Shown in pieces: positions 48,190 to 59,200 of a DNA stretch of 64,000 nucleotides; position 1 is the first letter of the stretch, and the number at the start of each line of letters is the position of its first letter. The stretch comes from Climacium dendroides (Eukaryota > Streptophyta > Bryopsida > Hypnales > Climaciaceae): NCBI GenBank assembly GCA_950106755.1, contig OX467090.1, forward strand, positions 7,564,001 to 7,628,000. Reading direction: 5' to 3'. A program made the translations under genes and the position numbers. The notes under the pieces are model-generated. The model searched no databases, was not told where the DNA came from, and saw only the letters and a program-made list of their open reading frames with translations.

Positions 48190-50060
48190 TCTTTAATTCC
48201 AAATCAGACTTGTCAACACTGTAGCTTGATAAAGCCTTGCTTCTTCCTGAATAGGTCTTCCCAGGAATCCCAACTTTCAAATACCAAATGGGTCAGGTCA
48301 AACTTCTCAACTACCAGGGAATCTAATTCCACCAACTTGGAATTGATTCTTCAATCACACTCACTGTTCCACTTCTAAATTAGACCCTACTTGGAATTAA
48401 CTTTCCACAACTTCCACTCACTGAACTCTCCAAATCGGTTTTTAATCATCTAAATAACTCATATACAACTACCAATTTGGATAAAATATAATAAACACAT
48501 ACAATCGTTAAAATATTCCATTCAATATCTCTCAACTTGTCAGACCATGCTTCCAACTTGAAAAACAACAACTCTCAAAAATCAGCACCAAATTGGATTT
48601 AAACTCACAGCATACAGACTCATAAACTTTCAATTCGGACTTCAAACAGCCAGTCAAAGCATACCCAAGAGCTGACTTGGAATAAATTAGCACAATTTCC
48701 ATAAATCGAATTTTCCAACCTGAATCATATCACTGGCCAGACTTTGTTTCCAAATTGGAATTTAACTCCATAAATGCAAATATACCATACACACACACTA
48801 GAAGACATTTGAGGCCTCTATAGGGCCGTGAGTTATCATGGCAGGGAACTCCCCACAGTGCGCTGCAACAGTGACAACGCAACGTGCTGATGTGGTCGAG
48901 ACCCTGCCACGTCATTTTTTATTTTTATTTTTTAAATTTCAATTTTTTTTGGCATTCTAAGAACTAATTTTTTTTCTGACAATTGGCTGTTTCGTTGGTG
49001 CGAGGGGAACAGGACTGTAACGCCCCTATTGAAGCCTCAAATGTCTTCTAATGGATCAACAATTCGGCTTAAACAAAATTTATTATAACACCAAATTGAT
49101 GAGTAATTCACCGTTTACACTTTTAACATCAGTTGTGCAAATTGATCATCCGACACATTCTTACAACTATCACTGCAAATTATTCTTTATACTCTAATTG
49201 CCTTCCTAATTAGAATTTAATTTTCAACACTCTCGACATTCCAACTAGGCTCCAATAATTGTTCACTGCTTAAACTAAGTTTTAATATAAAGTTACTACT
49301 TCCGGATACTAAATCTCATCTTCCCAGCTTTAGACTTTCACAAATTTAACATTTAACACACACTTCTTCAAATCAACCTCCAACTTGGATAATTCCAATT
49401 AAAATTCCCATGCTTCTGCACATCAACAAATACACCGCCATACATTGGCACACATACATCCTAACTAGGACATAGACACAAATTCACACCGATTCAAACT
49501 TGGATCAACACATACACAACTCCCAACTGGGAATTTACACATACGAACATTAAAACACACACACACACAAAGAAAACAAAACATACACAGTCTAACCGAC
49601 TGGGACACGCATTGGAAAATCGCTCAACAATGGATAAAAGAAAATGAACACCATTCGGAACCTAATAGGACTTGCACTGACAGTTGCCAAATCGGGGAAG
49701 ACAACCAACTGACAACCACCTCCGATTTGGGATTTCACCAGACATCAGCAATGACATACATTCAAGACCAACAACTGGCCATTCATCCAATTCGGCTGAA
49801 CACACCACCCACTTGTCACTCATCTACCAAATTGGAACTCAACATCTATCACCCACCACACACTAATTAGATCCCCGACTTGGAACTTAAATCATCAAAC
49901 CAACCAACTGGGCAACAAAATAACTTCCATTTGGAACAAAATCAGTGACTAAACACTCCATTTGGACAACACAACCAACCAAATAAGTGCCGAAAATTCT
50001 CAAATTACACCAAAAATAGCTCAAAAATTTACAAAACATACATCCAATTTGGTTATCTAC
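48190..50060. repeat. G-poor, A/C-rich tract with recurring CAACTTGGAAt-like motif
   Basis: The plus strand is markedly poor in G and rich in A and C outside the embedded MITE at 48799. Short degenerate phrases such as AACTTGGAATT, CCAATTTGG, CCAACTGGGAA and ACTAGGA recur at irregular intervals throughout. It may be a degenerate satellite or the untranslated or LTR portion of a retroelement. No coding frame. Confidence 0.4.
48799..49050. mobile_element. TA-flanked MITE, 252 bp
   Basis: TA at 48799-48800 and 49049-49050 bound GAAGACATTTGAGGCCTC and, reversed, GAAGACATTTGAGGCTTC; pairing continues into ATAGGGsCGT. TA duplication suggests a Tc1/mariner (Stowaway-type) origin, though the end sequence is not the usual CTCCCTC. 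Confidence 0.7.
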
Positions 50061-50406
50061 AATAACTACTCCCATGTCTGCCTAATGGTTTAGGAAATGT
50101 ATATATACATCACAAAAAATAATTTATTTTATTTATAGTACAAGGTAGGAGGTCTACAAAGCGTTTGGGCTTTAGAAGCATCCTCCTCCTCAAATGTAAT
50201 CTATTTGTACCTGTTGCTTTTTCATTGTACCCTAAATCCTACAAATAGTGTACATTTCAGTAAATAGATGCTTTTAGAGACTACTAAGTTTTAATTTCAA
50301 AAAATCATATTAATTCCATACAATTCCAAGTATTATGAAATGACTTGTGTTAGATGTTAATTCCATTTGTCTTTTAAGGAAAATTTATTGAAAATATTTC
50401 AAGTAG
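50061..50406. other. Intergenic, nothing recognised
   Basis: AT-rich spacer between the skewed tract and the next MITE. Confidence 0.4.
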
Positions 50407-51214
50407 TTTACCCTCTAAATGCCTGAGGCACCAAATTCTGGTGTTGACAATATTTTGAAGTTAAATAAAACCTAACCAAGTTGCAATTTTGTGCAATGAT
50501 GTCCATTGCAAATCTTGACTTTCAGTGTTGAGGATTCTTGGAAATGGGCTTCAAATACACTATCTTGGAGAAAAAGTCACATTATAAATTCATTTTAAAA
50601 ATTTGTAGAGTAGATTTTGGAAAGCCGTAAATTGATTGGGGTTATGCATGTTATGCCCTTTAACTGAGCTTTAACCTCATATTTTTTTGGATACCAATTT
50701 TTTAGATTTGATACATGAAAAGAGGATTGAAAGACTTCATATCACTTTCACAATTTTAACACCCTTGTGATCAAACATTATATGTCTTTTAGTCTATAAG
50801 TGATACTAGTGTGCCATGTGCTCTTGCCACAATCAAAATAAAAGTAAAAGTAACTTTCTACAATTCAAGATCCAAAAATAAACAAATAAAATCCATAACT
50901 TTCCCATCATGGGTCCAAATGCCATGAAACAAAGCTTCTCGTTGCCGAGAGCTTTCCGATAGTAACAAGGCACATGGTTTGAGAGATCTCAATGTAACAA
51001 CCAAACCAAACCAATAGCCTAACTTAGTAAGTGGAATTTTTTTTTTTTTTTTCCCATGTGATCTCTAAGAACATGCCTGCCCGTCCTCCAAAATGGATGA
51101 TTTGGCAATGAGAGTGGCCTTCAAATTTGTCTTTTTGCATTGTTGGGTGGAAGCTACGCGCCAAGCACTTTCACACTGGTGTTATCCTTCGTATGCAAAT
51201 TTATTGATTGATTG

Positions 51215-51545
51215 GTAAATTGATTGATAATAAATTAACATAATTACAAATTGATTGAAATTTGTAAATTACTAGCATTGCAAATTGATTGATTACAACT
51301 TCACAACATCAAGAATTGAATGATCCCAAATTTATAGCATTGCAAATTTGTTGATTGCAAATTCACAACATTGAAAATTGAATGATCACAAATTAACAAT
51401 ATTGCAAATTCATTTATCACAAATTAACAACATCACAAATTAATAGCATCACAAATTAATAGCATCGCAAATTCATTGATTGCAAATTCACATCATCAAA
51501 AATTGAATGATCACAAATTAACATCATCACAAACTGATAGTTGGA
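51215..51545. repeat. Minisatellite, degenerate about 15-33 bp units
   Basis: Units such as ATCACAAATTAATAGC, ATTGCAAATTCATTGATTGC and CACAACATCAAAAATTGAAT alternate many times. It lies inside the second insertion of the split MITE. Confidence 0.65.
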
Positions 51546-51709
51546 AATTGATTGGCAATTCATTCAATTTGTTGGAAATTGATCAACAATTCATTTGCTT
51601 CGTTGGTAATTTGTTCAATTGTACCAATACTTTTTTGTTTCTTACCTCACAACTCACTCATGCTTGGCTTGTTAATAGGTTATGAGGGAGGAACAAAGCA
51701 TTTAAATGA

Positions 51710-51745
51710 GGCTTGCAAAATGGATGGCCCTCCATTTTGCAAGCC
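51710..51745. repeat. Perfect 15-bp hairpin
   Basis: GGCTTGCAAAATGGA, loop TGGCCC, TCCATTTTGCAAGCC. It sits 30 bp from the right edge of the nested insertion, so it may be part of that element's end. Confidence 0.75.
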
Positions 51746-51901
51746 ACATTTGGGAAGACAAGTGGTAATGCTTTAACATGTCTAGTTTGAATTTTTACTT
51801 TAAGTTACAATTCAAATGAAATTGATGAAACTTATCAAAATGTTGGCACTTTGAGCAAGTTTCAGGAATCTCAAATAAGGCCTTGGGCATTTAGGGGTCA
51901 A

Positions 51902-53203
51902 CCTCTCCAAATTAAGTTTCATCTGGCTCCCCTGCTTAACGGAAGGACGTCAGAATGTGGCGAAATTTCACCAATTGAACCTATGCATTGAACCTGCCGG
52001 CCTGGACTCCAGTCAGTTCAGCGTTTGTTTGTGCCCAAAGGAATAAAAAGGGAATAAAAAAATATAAAACTGAGGAATCACAGTGTGACACGTATGCATA
52101 TCAGGAACCCATCCATCCTAAATTAAAATTTTAAGCCAATAGTAAGGTCCCTAGTGTCAGAGTGTCAGTCAACACTGGATCAGAAGCGCGAAGAGAAGCT
52201 AAGTTAGGGTTAGGGCTTCGAGTTCTCACCCTCATTGCGCGAGGTCGGGTTTCGATTGCGGAAACGCGTTCGTTTGGGGTCACAGGAAATCGAATTCCAA
52301 GCTTGACGATGGAGACTTTGCGATTCGGAGCGACTCAGCGCTAGCTGAGGTCGTGAACTGGTCCGAGAATTGGCGTTTTGGACTGTTCCTTCATATGTCG
52401 GTTGGAGTCTGTGAAAATTTGGATTGGTTCGCAATCGGAGCTTGCTTCCAATCTGGAATGTCGAGATACTTGGATCCGTGTTTGTGGTGGATCTGGTGCG
52501 AAATTGTGGATTTGTAGCGGAAGTTTGATTGAGAGCGATCAAGGACAGGGTTCATAGAGTTTTTCCGAATTGAATCCGTGTAGGTGTGATCGAGGAATTG
52601 AGTATGTGATAGCTCATTAACTTGGATGCTTCTAAATGAAGCAGTGAACCGATGTTCGGGTGGAATAGAATTACTCGAAGATTGTTTTCTTTTATCAATA
52701 AGTTTATTCGACGGCAACGTGTTATTGCCGTTGTAAATTATTCTACAAGCCTGCCGTCAGGCGGAACGTGTATTGCCGCTTCTCATTTTTTAGGGCTTTG
52801 AAGGGTTTTCATTCCAGCTGTCGATTTGAGCCAATTGTGGAAGGTTTTCCACTGACGAATTATGTTGGTAAAGTGGGATATTTACGAGACTCGGGCGAGA
52901 GCAGTTGGTTAAGAAAGAGAATGAAGAGCTATTGCGACGAGAGAGAAGCGATGTATGGCGATGGTCGTGGTTCGGAATCAGGCATCTCAATTGTAGTGTT
53001 TGGTTTTGTGGAGTTGGAAGCGTTTGGTTGATTAGGACAGTGCTAGTTGGAGCAAAAATTTGTGAGATGATTCGACTCCTTACAAATGCAGTACTTACAG
53101 CAGATCAACTGCCGTGGGGAGTGGAGAAATTAATCCTTCGTTGACAGAAGCGGAGGCGTTGGAGCCACGATAAGATTACATTGAGAATAATAGTGAGGAA
53201 ACA
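51902..53203 (+). promoter_or_regulatory. Promoter and 5' leader of the CPSF-A-like gene
   Basis: GC rises from about 52150. TTAGGGTTAGGG at 52204-52215 is a double telo-box-like motif (reverse orientation). The long stretch to the ATG at 53204 is probably 5' UTR, possibly with an intron. Minus-strand frames here (52210-52717) are taken as incidental. Confidence 0.4.
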
Positions 53204-56200
53204 ATGGCGGTCCAGGATGGGGGAGGGGAGGATCCAGGAGAGGCAATTAGAGCGCGCTATTTAGCGAAATGTGTGCTGAAGAGTAGCGTGGTATTGCACG
53301 CCGTGTATGGGCATATTCGATGCTCTTCCACATTTGATGTTGTACTTGGCAAGGTAAGACGAATTGTTTACTATTTTTTTTCTTGAATTTAAAATTTCGA
53401 ATTCTGTCTTTCTTTCGCTTTTCGCTTCATTTGATTATTCGCTAATACAGCATCAGGAGCGAGTAATCAAGAGAACTCAATTATGGGTTAGATTCTTCTG
53501 CGGGGCTGAATTAAAGGTCTTGCATGCCTTGTTCTAAGTCAAAAGCATTCTGAGTATGTTTTTTGTTTTGTCTCACTGGTTTACGGTAGGGTACTCTTCG
53601 TATACTATCGAAATTGCTTTCCTCGTAATGCTCGATTGAGAGAAAGTGACTAGGAGCAGCTCTACAAATTAATATGAGTCGCTTTGGCTTTGTAAATTGT
53701 ATTTCTTGGCAATCTCCTTCGTGGATGAGGCTGCCGCATGCAACGAAACAGCTCAGATTTGACGTTTATACCTCAAACTAAGATATCACATGAAGGACAT
53801 CACGTTCAGGGTATTTCGGACTGTTTTTGTGGTAGAAGAGGAAGGTTGTTTTGCCGTTTCATTCTTTAAATATAGATAATGCTGAATCCTGTGACTCTTA
53901 AATTTTTTCCCGACAGGAAACATCATTGGAGCTTGTCGTCGTGAGCGAGGACGGGATTGTCCAGTCAGTTTGTGAGCAGCCAGTGTTCGGGACTATCAAA
54001 GATCTTCGGGTTCTGCCCTGGAACGAATCTCGTCGAAGTCCACTTCCACAGGTTTTTGAATCTCTGAACATCCACTTATTTCATTAGCCTTTGTCGGCAT
54101 CTGAGTTGCCATCTATTGTTTTTCGGTGTAACGAGCAAGCAAGGACGCATCTGCTCGTACAGCATATGGTCGATATTGGCAGTCCACAGATGTAGCCTCC
54201 CTAGCATTACATGTGTGGATTGCACATGTAGCTTAATCTGAATAGAGGCAATTTTAGGTCAAATTAGTCTTCGCCTGATCTCTATGAAAACACTTGATGT
54301 CATTTCATTTCTGTGTCTGTTCTTGTTTGAGAAATTCTATGCAAATGCCTAAGATTAGCATTCTCGAATGGGTTCATGCAGACATACGAGAAGGACTTGC
54401 TGGTGCTTCTTTCGGATTCGGGGAAACTCTCTTTTTTAACTTTCAACATTGAGCTCCATAGGTATTTTTTTCTTTCTTTTTTCCTTTTTAGTCTGAAGCA
54501 GCACAAAAGTCAGTTTAGGTGCCTTAGCGGTGTTCTTATTTTTCGACATGCAGCGACATTGGTGTATGACTAATCGACCTCGGATTATACAGAATATTAC
54601 ATGAACCTATATCATGCCTGAGTCTTGATTTGTCGCTTCTTACGGTGCAGGACATTAGTTGTGACTTTGCTACGTATCTATCACCTGTTAGCTTCAAACT
54701 AGAGAATTGCTATCATTTCTTAGAAGACTGAAGATCGACTGTGTCGCTGTGGTTTTGTCAGATTTTTGGCTGTTGCCCATGTCCAGATTGCAGATTATGG
54801 AAACTTACGGCGAGAATTGGGAAGACTGCTGGCAATTGAACCCAGGTGATTATCTTGACGGAAGTCATGTTTATCACGTAAATACTGTTCAAGAATCACA
54901 TAATGCTCACATTGTCAGCGTATAGTTTTCATGTTCACGGGCATGGGATTCCTTCAACTATCGAAAGTGGCTTAACCCCTAAATGACGGACCTATTACCG
55001 TTGATTTTAAGCCTCACTGTCATCACTTAGTTTATTGCCATTTTGCAACAAGATATGTATGAAGATTTTTTAATTTATTTTCCAGAGATGAAAAAACATG
55101 TCTTCTTTGTTTCACCAAAATTTTATATTTTTTTGTGAATAATTGATTTTTTTGTGAATTTTTGAAGATACAATGAAGAAAAATCATATCAAATAGAAAA
55201 TTATTTCAAAAAATCTGAAAATTTCACCATGTGTGCATATTAAAGTGATGAACAACATGGTGTAAACTCAATTTCCGTGGCATTCTATAATTAGTACGTA
55301 GTAGACATTGAAAATACATTCAAAGTTCAAACTGCAATAAAAAATTGATTATTAGGAATTTTTTCAAAATTCAAATTAGAGTGAATGAACTTTATTTTGT
55401 TAGTTGGTCTCAAATATCAGATTTAAAGCAAGGAGCAACAACTCTAAAATACACTAAAATAGCATATTTTGTGATCCGTTTTTTTGGTAACTTCTCATAA
55501 GACAGACAATAGCATGACTCCAAACTCAACTAGATTATCTTCATAACCCAACATGGAAGGTCAACAATAAAGAAGTGAATGAAAAACTGCTTCCCAGCTC
55601 TCTACAATTCAAGAAACATTAATCCAAAAGCCACAAAATGGCCTTGTCGTCGTTTCTGGGTTAAATTGTATGATTTTTGCAACGTGCAGGGGTCGTGCAG
55701 TCGCTGTCGCTGCTTTTGAAGATAGAATTGCAATTTTTCCCACCTCCATAGCCGCTGGAAATAACATTGTTGATAAGGTTTCTTCACTTGCCTTGCCTTT
55801 TTCCCTTCTGTGAGAAAAGGTAGAATGTCTTACTTATAGCTGCAATGTTCTTAAATAATTTTACTTTCGTCTATCAGGCTGAAGTGCTTCCTTGAGTGAT
55901 ATGGTTTTGGATCTGGCATCTTATATACCGGTACTGCTGATGTGGTTCACAGAGAATGATTTATCCAAAAGAGCTGCTGAGCTCGACAGGGTTATCGGAA
56001 GCAAGCACTAGCGGAGTCGAGGAAAAATTTACAGGCTGGGGAACGGTCTGGAGTATGACGTTTGTTGGCATGCCAGACGACGACTTAACGTTAAGTGCCA
56101 AGCCAGACTCGCTTCTACTTCTTGTAGTTCTTGTTCACAGGAAAGGTGCGGCAAGCAATGAAATTTTTATCCTTACGTGCGATACCAAAGAGCGGATCAT

Positions 56201-59200
56201 TCAGGCGAAGGCCCGGTACGACCCGTCTACAATAAGACCCTTCATGTCACCCCTTGGGATAAGTATTTTGGATGTTCCTGCAGCTCCTGGTTTTTTGCTA
56301 CTTTCTCGGCCAGGGGAACTACTTCTACTTGATCTAAGACGTCCCAGTAGTCCTTCATTAGCTGGTGTCTTTAGTTTTCAGAAAATTTTGGATGAAGAAG
56401 AAGGTAGCTTAAATAGCGTAGCAGCATCTGCGCTGCTTGAGCTTTTATCAAGTGGTCAAGATGGCAATTGTAAGAAAAGTCTAGCTCCCAAATGTGAACC
56501 TGCAGAAGTTATGGACTTGAATTTTGACCCTTTATCTTTACCAACTATCACGGCGTGGAATTGGGAACCTTACGCTGAGGATCAATCGAGGCTTGCGCTT
56601 GCTATGGATACAGGGGAGATACACTTGGCACGCTTGAGCTTCAAAAGTTCCGAGGATGTACCTCGGATGGAAGTTCAACAGCGGCAGTATAAATGCTCTC
56701 CTTGCAATTTAGTTCTGTGGACGAAGGGAGATTTTCTTGCCGTATTTGTTGAAATGGGGGATGGACAGGTTCTCCAATGTACTGAAAGTGGAAAAGTGAC
56801 TTTCAAAAGCCTTATTCAAAATCTGGCTCCTATTCTTGATTTTGCACTTGCCGACTACCACAATGAGAAACAAGATCAGATGTTTGCATGCTCAGGGGCT
56901 GGTATTGAGGGCTCATTACGAGTGATACGAAACGGAATTAGTGTTGAGAAACTGCACACAACATCTCCAATATACCAAGTGAGTATCTGCGCTTTTTGTG
57001 TGATTTTCATGATTTTTGGGTCAAGTATTTGATACGACTTGGAACAAATTTCTGACCTAGGTCCTTGATATGAAACTGATGTCGAGTTCACTCTATAGTT
57101 ATATACTCAAAGAAACTGGTTAACTCCTGTTTTCTTATTGCCATCAGGTGACCTGATAAACTTATGTTTTGGTCACAAGTTACTGAATGCGCATTTGTGA
57201 CATGGTGAGCTCTCAGGGTGTGACAGGAACATATACAATGCGGATGTGCCGCAGGGACCCATACCACGCTTTCTTTGTGATGTCCTTTGTTCAGGAAACT
57301 CGAGTACTTTCTGTTGGGCTCAACTTTGTGGACATCACAGAAGCTGTTGGATTTCAGCCGTGTGCGTCTACACTTGCTTGTGGGACAATTGAGGATTATC
57401 ATGTGGTTCAAGTCTGCAGCAAAGAGGTTACTGTTTGTGTTCCCACTAAAGCTGCTCATCCAGCGGGCATAGATTCACTTCTCCCTCTTTGTTCGTCGTG
57501 GAAACCTCCACAGGGTCTTGTTGTAAGTTTGGGAGCAGTAGCTAACAAGACCATCATTCTGGCCTTATCCAAACCAGGGCTTATCGTGATGTTGGGCTCT
57601 CAGCAAGGTGAAAATGGAGCTCTGGATCTTTGCATACTACAGCAATGCGAATTAAAGGCAGAGTTATCTTGCATATCAATCCCCGACGAAGAGGACTGGA
57701 CCTCCTCGCCTCTGCCGCCGTCTATTGTTGGGCTCGTGGAAGGCACTCCCCAAAGTAGGAACCCATTAGGAGTAGAGGTGGGCAGGATCTGTGTCGTAGG
57801 GACTCATGAGCCGTCAGTGGAAGTTCTTTCTATAGTTCCTGGTGAATGCTTGGCTCCTCTGGCCGTGGGTCACATTTCTCTTGTAAGCTGTGTAGGGACA
57901 ACGCTAAGCGGGTGTGTTCCTGAAAGTGTTAGACTTGCGCAGTTTGATGGGCTTTATATACTTGCTGGGCTAAGGAATGGAATGCTTTTGCGTTACGAGT
58001 GGCCAGCTAGCTCTACTGCTGTGCTGCCAGGTTCCAAGTATCTGCTCCCGACTTTGGGTTCTGAAAGTGTGGGCATCACACAACTGGGTTTGAGCGCAGA
58101 CAAAGATGTTGGGGAGGATTCACCACCAGTCTCACTACATCTGGTGGCAGTGCGGAGAATAGGTGTTTCTCCCGTTTCTTTAATCTCTCTGCAAGCTTCG
58201 TTGAGTTCTGATATCGTAGCCCTGAGTGATCGACCTTGGTTACTGCAAACGGCAAGGCACAGCCAGCGCATCGCATATACCTCCATCTCTTTTCCACCGT
58301 CTACGCATGCCACGCCTGTGAACTCCATTGACTGCCCCAATGGTATACTTTTTGTGTCGGATTGCAGTTTACACTTGGTTAGTCCTCTACCCTTTTGCAT
58401 CCGATGAAGCAACGCTTTGAACATCTACTGGTTTGATATATGTACTGATTTCTGGTACAATTAATCTGCTCAACTGTCCTATCAAGGGTGCATGTGACTG
58501 GTGTTGCTCATTTTTCGTGGCCATGACTAGGGCTGTAATGACTTTTGGTCACGCATGTTTCAGGTGGAAATGGAGCACTTGAAGCGGCTGAACGTCCAGA
58601 AGTTACCCTTGGGTCGAACCCCACGCCGGGTCCTGTATCACTCAGTGTCCAAGACGTTGATTGTAATGCGAACAGACCCTGGCCCCGATGGTATCTTGGT
58701 TTCTGATTTATGTTGTGTGGATCCGCTCAGTGGCGCCAGTCACTCTTGCTACACTCTCGATGCTGGAGAAGTCGCTCGTTCTATCCAGTTATGGAAATAT
58801 GGACAGGAGCTACTTTTGCTGGTTGGGACGAGTCTCACCAGAGGTGGGGTTTTGTCTAGTGGTGAAGCAGTAAGGTATTTGCTCTGATTCCCAATTCCGC
58901 TTCTTTGATCTAGTTTAATCGAACTTCATTTTTAGAAGCAGCTTGTTTATGGATCCTGTTTATGAATATTATTTTCTTGATTGATGCAGATCAGAATCTA
59001 ATCATTTTTCTATGTTGCCATGTAGTTCAAAGGGTCGGTTGCTGGTATTTCAGCTGGAATCAAAGAACTCAAGGACTTATTCTCAGGTTGTTACAAGCTC
59101 CACGAATACGCCGACCTCATCCAACCAAACAACGCCAGGTTCTTCGGCAGCTGATCCTATGGTGCTTTCTGATTCGTCCATTTCAACCGACGAGAGTGAT

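Larger units (their letters stand above)
50407..51901. mobile_element. TTAA-type MITE (copy 6) split by nested insertions
   Basis: Ends CCCTCTAAATGCCTGAGGC (left, flank TTTA) and GCCTTGGGCATTTAGGGG (right, flank TCAA) are decayed versions of the ends at 38475-39124, and the interior starts and finishes with the same sequence. The order is interrupted after about 50815 by a segment carrying a unit of repeat R1 (50895-51000) and ending in a T14 run near 51050, resumes briefly as CCATGTGATCTCTAA (51055-51067), then is broken again until CATGTCTAGTTTGAAT at 51777. So two insertions are nested in one MITE. Confidence 0.65.

Noticed and set aside
52210..52717. Two overlapping minus-strand frames (110 and 108 codons) rich in Ser/Asn/Arg
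   Set aside because: They lie in the GC-richer 5' leader of the CPSF-A-like gene and read as antisense shadows without domain features.
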